From: Phorcysia thermohydrogeniphila
Lineage (GTDB): Bacteria > Aquificota > Aquificia > Desulfurobacteriales > Desulfurobacteriaceae
Assembly (NCBI RefSeq): GCF_004339575.1
Contig: NZ_SMFV01000001.1
Location: 301,119 to 365,118, forward strand
Direction of reading: 5' to 3'
DNA: 64,000 nucleotides
Shown piece by piece: positions 59,187 through 64,000 of this stretch (position 1 is the first letter of the stretch; each line of letters opens with the position of its first letter). Made by a program: the position numbers and the translations under genes. The notes under the pieces were generated by a model that worked only from the letters and a program-made list of their open reading frames with translations, ran no database searches and was not told the origin of the DNA.

Positions 59187-60650
59187 ATGACTGTTCGCGT
59201 AAGGTTTGCTCCAAGCCCCACAGGTTTCATGCACGTTGGAAACGCAAGAACGGCGCTCTTCAACTACCTTTTTGCAAAACACTACGGCGGAAAGTTAATT
59301 CTGAGAATTGAGGATACAGACGTAGAAAGACACAGTGAAGAGGCAGTTAAAGTTATATACGAGGCCCTTAGATGGATGGGAATTGAGTGGGACGAGGGAC
59401 CGGATGTAGGGGGAGACTATGGCCCTTACAGGCAGTCTGCGAGGCTTGACATATACAGGGAGTACGTTGAGAAGCTCAAGGAGAAAGGGCTTGTTTACGA
59501 GTGCTACTGTACACCTGAAGAGCTTGAAGCAATGAGAAAGGAACAGCTTGAAAGGGGAGAGCCCCCAAGGTACACCGGAAAGTGCAGACACCTAACGGAG
59601 GAAGAGAAGGAAAAGTTAAGGAAAGAGGGCAGAAAGCCCGTCCTGAGATTTAAAGTCCCTGAGGATAGAGTCATTGTATTTGAAGACCTCGTAAAGGGAA
59701 GAATAGAAATAAACAGCAGACAGCTCGGTGGCGATTTTGTCATCGTTCGCTCCAACGGGATGCCGGTCTACAACTTCGTCGTCGTCGTTGACGACGCCCT
59801 CATGAAGGTAACCCACGTCATAAGGGGAGAGGATCACATCTCCAACACTCCCAAGCAGTTGCTCCTTTACGAGGCTCTTGGATTTACCCCTCCAAAGTTT
59901 GCTCACCTACCTATGATACTTGGAACAGACAGGAGTAAACTCTCAAAGCGCCACGGCTCAACATCTGTAAAAGAGTTTAGGGAAAAGGGCTACCTACCAG
60001 AAGCCTTTACAAACTTCTTGGCACTCCTTGGCTGGTATCCAAAGGACGGAAAAGAGATTCTCTCTATGGAAGAGCTAATAGAAAGATTTGACATAAAGGA
60101 CGTAAACAGCGCTCCCGCCGTCTTTGACACTACAAAGCTCAACTGGATGAACCAAGTCTACATAAGGAGCTACCCGATAGATAAGCTAACAGAGCTCCTC
60201 ATTCCCTACCTTGAGAAGGCAGGATACGCCCTCTCATCCTTTGATAGGAAGTGGCTTGAAAGGGTAGTTGAAGTAACGAGGGACTACTTTACGGTTCTCT
60301 CCGACGCTCCCACCTACATGGAGACCTTCCTCAAGGACGACTTTGAAGTCTTAGATGAGGCGAAGAACTTTATCGCTGAAAATCCGGACAGGGTGAAGGT
60401 TATTGAGCTCTTCTACGAGAAACTCAAAGCGTTTGATGGGGAGCTCTCCCAAGAGGCCTTTAAGAAGCTTGTAAAGGAAGTCGGGAAGGAGCTGAAGGCC
60501 AAGGGCAAGAACCTCTTTATGCCTATAAGAATCGCCCTTACCGGTAAAATGAGTGGTGTGGAGCTCCCAATCTTAGTAGAGCTCCTTGGCAAAGAGAGAA
60601 CCCTGAAGAGAACGGAGAACACCCTTAAGCAGTTAAGTGATATATCTTAG
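59187..60650 (+). CDS. gltX: Glutamyl-tRNA synthetase
   Basis: Class I synthetase, 487 residues. The HIGH-type motif is APSPTGFMHVGNART and the KMSKS-type motif is LSKRHGS (DRSKLSKRHGSTSV). LRIEDTDVERHSEEA and VIRGEDHISNTPKQLLLYEALG are the glutamate/tRNA regions. Whether it also charges tRNA-Gln is not decidable by eye. CACCGGAGGACTCCT precedes the ATG. Confidence 0.97.
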   Translation: MTVRVRFAPSPTGFMHVGNARTALFNYLFAKHYGGKLILRIEDTDVERHSEEAVKVIYEALRWMGIEWDEGPDVGGDYGPYRQSARLDIYREYVEKLKEKGLVYECYCTPEELEAMRKEQLERGEPPRYTGKCRHLTEEEKEKLRKEGRKPVLRFKVPEDRVIVFEDLVKGRIEINSRQLGGDFVIVRSNGMPVYNFVVVVDDALMKVTHVIRGEDHISNTPKQLLLYEALGFTPPKFAHLPMILGTDRSKLSKRHGSTSVKEFREKGYLPEAFTNFLALLGWYPKDGKEILSMEELIERFDIKDVNSAPAVFDTTKLNWMNQVYIRSYPIDKLTELLIPYLEKAGYALSSFDRKWLERVVEVTRDYFTVLSDAPTYMETFLKDDFEVLDEAKNFIAENPDRVKVIELFYEKLKAFDGELSQEAFKKLVKEVGKELKAKGKNLFMPIRIALTGKMSGVELPILVELLGKERTLKRTENTLKQLSDIS

Positions 60651-60679
60651 AGTATTGAAGTTCATACAGGAGCTTCTTA

Positions 60680-61246
60680 GTGGGACTAGCAGAGAAATTT
60701 AAGGAGTACTACACCTATGAAGACTACAAGAACTGGAAGGGAGACTGGGAACTCGTAGAAGGAGTTCCCTTTGCTATGTCTCCTTCTCCAAGCGTTAAAC
60801 ACCAGCTTGTAGTATCAAGAATTGTCTACATACTGAGCAGAGAACTTAAAAAAGCTGACTGTAAAGGTTGTTTAGTTCTTCCAGAAATTGACTGGGTTGT
60901 AAAGTTTAACACCGTCGTAAGACCAGACGTTGTGGTAGTCTGCAACTTAAAAAACCTTGAAGGACACCTAAAAGTCCCTCCACTCTTAATATTTGAGGTA
61001 GTCTCTCCTTCTTCTTCCCAGCGAGACGAGGGATTAAAATTTGAGCTCTATAGGCAAGAAGGGGTAAAGTTTTACGCCCTCGTCTACCCTGAGCTTAAAA
61101 GATTAAAGGTTTACAGCTTTAAAGAAGGCTCTGGAGTCCTTTTAGAGGACAAAACCTCCGGAAAGGTAGAAATCCCACTAAGAGGAAATTGTAAGTTGAG
61201 TATCAGCTTAGAAGAACTTTTTGGAGAAATTTCCCCAAATGACTAA
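60680..61246 (+). CDS. Uma2-family (DUF820) PD-(D/E)XK nuclease-like protein
   Basis: 188 residues starting at GTG 60680. The Uma2 pattern is present: YTYEDYKNWKGDWELVEGVPFAMSPSPS in part, then VVRPDVVVVC (catalytic Asp) and LIFEVVSPSSSQRDEGLKFELY (Glu and downstream Lys), with GVKFYALVYPELK near the end. The active-site residues look intact. The biological role of the family is unknown. It lies between gltX and miaA and overlaps miaA by 8 nt, so it is part of a housekeeping operon. Confidence 0.88.
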   Translation: MGLAEKFKEYYTYEDYKNWKGDWELVEGVPFAMSPSPSVKHQLVVSRIVYILSRELKKADCKGCLVLPEIDWVVKFNTVVRPDVVVVCNLKNLEGHLKVPPLLIFEVVSPSSSQRDEGLKFELYRQEGVKFYALVYPELKRLKVYSFKEGSGVLLEDKTSGKVEIPLRGNCKLSISLEELFGEISPND

Positions 61247-62159
61247 GGGAAAACCCCTCATAGTTATCACAGGCCCAACGGCAACGGGTAAGACAGACTT
61301 CTCTATTCAGCTCGCAAGGGAAATAGACGGGGAGATTATCTCCGCCGACTCAATGCAGGTTTACAAGGGCCTTGACATTGGAACGGACAAGGTTTCTGAA
61401 GAGATAAGGAAAGAAATTCCCCACTATCTCATAGACGTTGTTGAACCGTATGAAAAGTTTTCCGTTGCGGACTTTGTAAAAGTGGCCGACAGGGCAATAG
61501 AGGAAATACAGGAAAAGGGAAAGTTTCCAATCGTTGTAGGTGGAACCGGCTTTTACATAAGAGCTCTCCTCTACGGCGTTCCTGAAACTCCCCCTTCAAG
61601 CGAAGAGGTTAGGAAAGAATTAGAGAAGTTCTCCACAGAGGAGCTTTACGCAGAACTCCTTAAAGTCTCCCCAGACTACGCTAAAAAGATAGGAAAGAAC
61701 GACAGGAAAAGAATCATTAGGGCTCTTGAAGTCTATAGGCTCACAGGAAAACCTATTACCGCCTTCCCAGAAAGAGGAGAAAAGCCCCGCTACCCCTTCC
61801 TTGGATACTTTCTGTACAGGAACAGAGAAGAGCTCTACAGGAGGATAGAAGACAGAGTTGACTCCCAGATAAGGAGAGGACTTGTAGAGGAAACAAAGTG
61901 GCTACTAAAGTTTGGCAGGAACTTAACGGCATTTCAGGCCCTTGGTTACAAGGAAATCTTAGAGTACCTTGAAGGAAGGATGAGCCTTGAAGAAGCCGTT
62001 AGACTTTTAAAGAGGAGAACAAAGCAGTTTGCTAAACGCCAGTTTACGTGGTTCAGGAAAGAACCTAAATTTAAGTGGGTAAACCTATCTGAGATTAGTG
62101 AAGAAGAGGTAATAGAGCTAATTAAAAACGACATCAAAAACTTCTGGGAGGAAACATGA
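61239..62159 (+). CDS. miaA: tRNA dimethylallyltransferase
   Basis: Adds the isopentenyl group to A37 of UNN-decoding tRNAs. 306 residues with P-loop [54 protein letters not shown] and [12 protein letters not shown], and the tRNA-binding end [17 protein letters not shown] chose the ATG at 61239; a TTG at 61221 would add six residues. It overlaps hfq by 4 nt, the common miaA-hfq pairing. Confidence 0.96.
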   Translation: MTKGKPLIVITGPTATGKTDFSIQLAREIDGEIISADSMQVYKGLDIGTDKVSEEIRKEIPHYLIDVVEPYEKFSVADFVKVADRAIEEIQEKGKFPIVVGGTGFYIRALLYGVPETPPSSEEVRKELEKFSTEELYAELLKVSPDYAKKIGKNDRKRIIRALEVYRLTGKPITAFPERGEKPRYPFLGYFLYRNREELYRRIEDRVDSQIRRGLVEETKWLLKFGRNLTAFQALGYKEILEYLEGRMSLEEAVRLLKRRTKQFAKRQFTWFRKEPKFKWVNLSEISEEEVIELIKNDIKNFWEET

Positions 62160-62401
62160 ACCTTCAGGATACCTACCTCAACAGGCTCAGGAAGGAGAGA
62201 ATTCCTGTAAGCGTATACCTTGCAAGGGGAACGAGACTTCAAGGAGTAATTACCTTCTTTGACCAGTTTACGATTCTGCTTGAAAACGGAGGAACCCAAC
62301 AGCTTATATACAAACACTCCATAGCAACCATAGTTCCGGCAAGGCCTGTAAAGAACCTTTTCCAGTCAGAAAACAGGGAAGAAAAGGAGAGTAATGGCTA
62401 A
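62156..62401 (+). CDS. hfq: RNA chaperone Hfq
   Basis: 81-residue Sm-fold protein that forms a hexameric ring binding small RNAs and mRNA. N-terminal [20 protein letters not shown], Sm1 with [18 protein letters not shown] and Sm2 [10 protein letters not shown] (YKHAISTI type). The C-terminal tail is short and charged. It overlaps miaA by 4 nt and the next gene by 8 nt. Confidence 0.97.
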   Translation: MNLQDTYLNRLRKERIPVSVYLARGTRLQGVITFFDQFTILLENGGTQQLIYKHSIATIVPARPVKNLFQSENREEKESNG

Positions 62402-63824
62402 AAAGACCATTCTTTTCGGCGGGCTTACACCGACTCATGAGCTCCTCATGAAGGGAGCTGTTGAAAGCGTAGGGTATAGGGCTGAGTTCCTGCCGACCCC
62501 CGATAACGTCTCCCTTGCCATCGGCAGGGAGTTCTGTAATAGGGGAATGTGCAACCCTGCCTACTACACGATAGGCAACCTTATAAAGTTCCTCAAACAG
62601 AAGGCCGCCGAAGGAGTTGATGTAGAGAAAGAGTACACCTTTACAACTATAGGAGCCTGCGGACCCTGCAGGTTCGGAATGTACGAGTCTGAGTACAGGC
62701 ACGCCGTCCGTGAGGCCGGCTTTAAAAACCTCAGCATCTCTATACTCAACCAAAGTAAGCTCTCTTCAGAAGGAGAGGTTGAACTAACGCCAACTTTGGT
62801 ATGGAGGCTCATAAAAGCCGTCTGGACTGCCGACATTGTGAGGGACATTGGCTATCAGCTGAGACCTTACGAGGTGGAGAAAGGCTCTGTTGACAAAGTT
62901 ATCTCAGAGTACCTTCAGGAACTCTACGCCGCTATGAAGAAGGGAGGCAAAGTTAAGGAAATACTCTCCATCCTCGTCAAACTCCGCAAAAGCTTAAACA
63001 GCCTTCGCTTTGACTACACGCGAGTTAAACCCGTCGTTAGTGTAATTGGCGAGTTTTGGGCCCACACGACAGAAGGGGACGGCAACTACCGTATTCACAG
63101 GTGGCTTGAGGAAGAAGGAGCAGAGGTAAAACCAGAACCCATAGCTGGATGGATAGACTACCAGCTCTTTATGCAGGAAAAGAAATTGTTGCTGGAGATA
63201 AAAGCTAAAGGGCTTTCTTACCAGCGCATTAAAAGGTTTATTGCAGTCAAAACTGCCTCTTCTCTCCTTAGGTGGCTCTACAACCTTTTAAGGGGAGCTC
63301 TCTCCTTTAGGCCGAGAGCTCTGCCTCCACAAAAGTACTTGGCCGAACTTGCTAAAGACTACTACGACCCTTTAGTCGTAGGTGGCGAAGGTTATTTGGA
63401 AGTTGCAAAGCACATCTACAGCGTAAAAGAAAAGAAAGCCCACATGGTTCTCTCCGTTAAACCCTTTGGCTGCATGCCATCAACCCAGAGTGACGGAGCT
63501 CAGTCAAAGGTTCTCTTAGACTACCCGGAGAGCATATTCATCTCCGTTGAAACCTCAGGCGACGGCGAGGTAAACGTAAAGAGCAGAATCCAGATGAAGC
63601 TCTTTGAAGCCAAAAAGGCAGCAGAAAAAGAGTTTGAAGAAGTTCTTGAAAAGCTAAAACTAACAAGGGAAGCCTTTGTAAGAGCTTTCTCCTCTCCGGA
63701 GCTCCAAAAACCCTTCATTAAACTTTCAGGAAAGTTTGCTGGAACTGCAGCAAGAGCTCTCTACGCCAATTTCCAGAAAGCTTACTCCCTTCTTCCAGAA
63801 AGAGAAGCGGAGGGTACCGTTTAG
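62394..63824 (+). CDS. HgdB-like 2-hydroxyacyl-CoA dehydratase/activase-related protein
   Basis: 476-residue cytoplasmic protein resembling the HgdB-like half of large CoA dehydratase/activase-related proteins. Cysteines at C48, C53, C89 and C92 ([26 protein letters not shown]) and [14 protein letters not shown] suggest a [4Fe-4S] site. The N-terminal ATPase (activase) half present in the big fused proteins is absent. Function in such autotrophs is unknown; amino acid fermentation is not implied. It overlaps hfq by 8 nt. Confidence 0.78.
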   Translation: MAKKTILFGGLTPTHELLMKGAVESVGYRAEFLPTPDNVSLAIGREFCNRGMCNPAYYTIGNLIKFLKQKAAEGVDVEKEYTFTTIGACGPCRFGMYESEYRHAVREAGFKNLSISILNQSKLSSEGEVELTPTLVWRLIKAVWTADIVRDIGYQLRPYEVEKGSVDKVISEYLQELYAAMKKGGKVKEILSILVKLRKSLNSLRFDYTRVKPVVSVIGEFWAHTTEGDGNYRIHRWLEEEGAEVKPEPIAGWIDYQLFMQEKKLLLEIKAKGLSYQRIKRFIAVKTASSLLRWLYNLLRGALSFRPRALPPQKYLAELAKDYYDPLVVGGEGYLEVAKHIYSVKEKKAHMVLSVKPFGCMPSTQSDGAQSKVLLDYPESIFISVETSGDGEVNVKSRIQMKLFEAKKAAEKEFEEVLEKLKLTREAFVRAFSSPELQKPFIKLSGKFAGTAARALYANFQKAYSLLPEREAEGTV

Positions 63825-64000
63825 TGGACTACCTGTTCATAGAAAAGTGTGTCCCCGAAATTGAAAAAGCTCTAAGGAAAGAGAGAATCTCTGCCGTTTA
63901 CGGTAACCAAAAAACCTTTTCCATAAAGGCGGGTAAATTCTTTCTAAACGTCTACACCGGACAACCAAACGCCCTCTTCCTCTCTCAGAGTCCACTTTCC
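63824..64000 (+). CDS. NFACT/RqcH-like protein, N-terminal fragment (cut by window edge)
   Basis: Begins at GTG 63824, sharing 1 nt with the preceding stop, and stays open to the right edge (59 codons). The visible residues ([20 protein letters not shown], then KAGKFFLNVYTG and NALFLSQSPLS) match the start of NFACT-N domains, where a helix and strand pair precede the ALFLS/LLLS-type segment. Full-length members (RqcH/Rqc2) act on stalled 50S ribosomes. Only the beginning is seen, so the call is tentative. Confidence 0.6.
   Translation, partial: MDYLFIEKCVPEIEKALRKERISAVYGNQKTFSIKAGKFFLNVYTGQPNALFLSQSPLS

Noticed and set aside
62304-62753. 149-codon minus-strand frame opposite hfq and the HgdB-like gene
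   Set aside because: Both plus-strand genes are recognised families; the antisense frame has no motif.

Overview
The window looks like the chromosome of a thermophilic, hydrogen-using, Gram-negative autotroph of the Desulfurobacteriaceae type (Aquificota; Desulfurobacterium, Thermovibrio and relatives). The grounds are two [NiFe]-type hydrogenases, class I fumarase and malate dehydrogenase (shared with the reductive TCA cycle), a complete-looking lipid A/LPS branch, Lys/Glu-rich proteins and very tight gene packing. The family name is an inference from gene content and protein style; no marker search was run.

Layout. 1-4.8 kb (minus): aspS (cut by the left edge), a short ComEC, fumarase alpha, malate dehydrogenase. 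5.0-14.9 kb (minus): a ~9.9 kb hydrogenase operon read from a good sigma70-like promoter at ~14.95 kb. It encodes a cytoplasmic group 3 NAD(P)-linked hydrogenase (HydB, HydG, HydD, HydA), a lone cyclic-nucleotide-binding-fold protein, and a six-subunit Ech-type membrane hydrogenase with a tetraheme cytochrome c between its last two subunits; a terminator closes it at ~5.03 kb. The HydA frame appears to stop at the usual place of the C-terminal nickel ligand, but the stop is UGA. Reading it as selenocysteine restores the L2 motif D-P-U-x-x-C-x-x-H and a normal C-terminal tail, and a SECIS-like hairpin follows in nearly the same register as in E. coli fdhF. This is the strongest finding.

15.3-19.4 kb (plus): a 910-residue TPR protein, DUF507, an FtsB/DivIC-like protein and an unknown. 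19.3-26.5 kb (minus): an exopolysaccharide synthesis/export locus with a UDP-sugar dehydrogenase, a TolC-like protein with an extra C-terminal domain, an HlyD-like adaptor, a TackOD1 zinc protein with a catalytically dead GGDEF domain that keeps the c-di-GMP I-site, and a processive GT2 synthase. It resembles a synthase-dependent EPS system with an unusual parts list. 26.6-32.5 kb: LPS genes (GT4, GT9, MsbA, O-antigen ligase), thiE, tRNA-Val(GAC), rpsT.

32.9-54.1 kb (mostly plus): housekeeping strings including peroxiredoxin, outer-membrane barrel, aminotransferase, ExbD, tsaE, eno, a Gate-domain membrane protein, a Toprim protein, rnr, an HDAC-like hydrolase, then (after a minus-strand GGDEF-EAL gene) upp, hisS, dxr, cobO, queE, waaA, lpxK, lpxL and an ArsA/Get3 ATPase. 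54.1-54.5 kb: a small CRISPR array without cas genes in the window. 54.7-64 kb: mtaB, an aminotransferase, a K+ channel with an RCK domain, flgM behind a textbook sigma28 promoter, a small FlhB-like protein, gltX, a Uma2 nuclease, miaA, hfq, an HgdB-like protein and the start of an NFACT/RqcH-like gene.

How it fits together. The two hydrogenases would supply NAD(P)H and, through Ech, exchange electrons between H2, ferredoxin and ion gradients. The EPS locus and the GGDEF-EAL protein suggest c-di-GMP-controlled attachment, and flgM/flhB-like genes point to motility. Many neighbours overlap by 1-47 nt and several convergent pairs overlap at their 3' ends.
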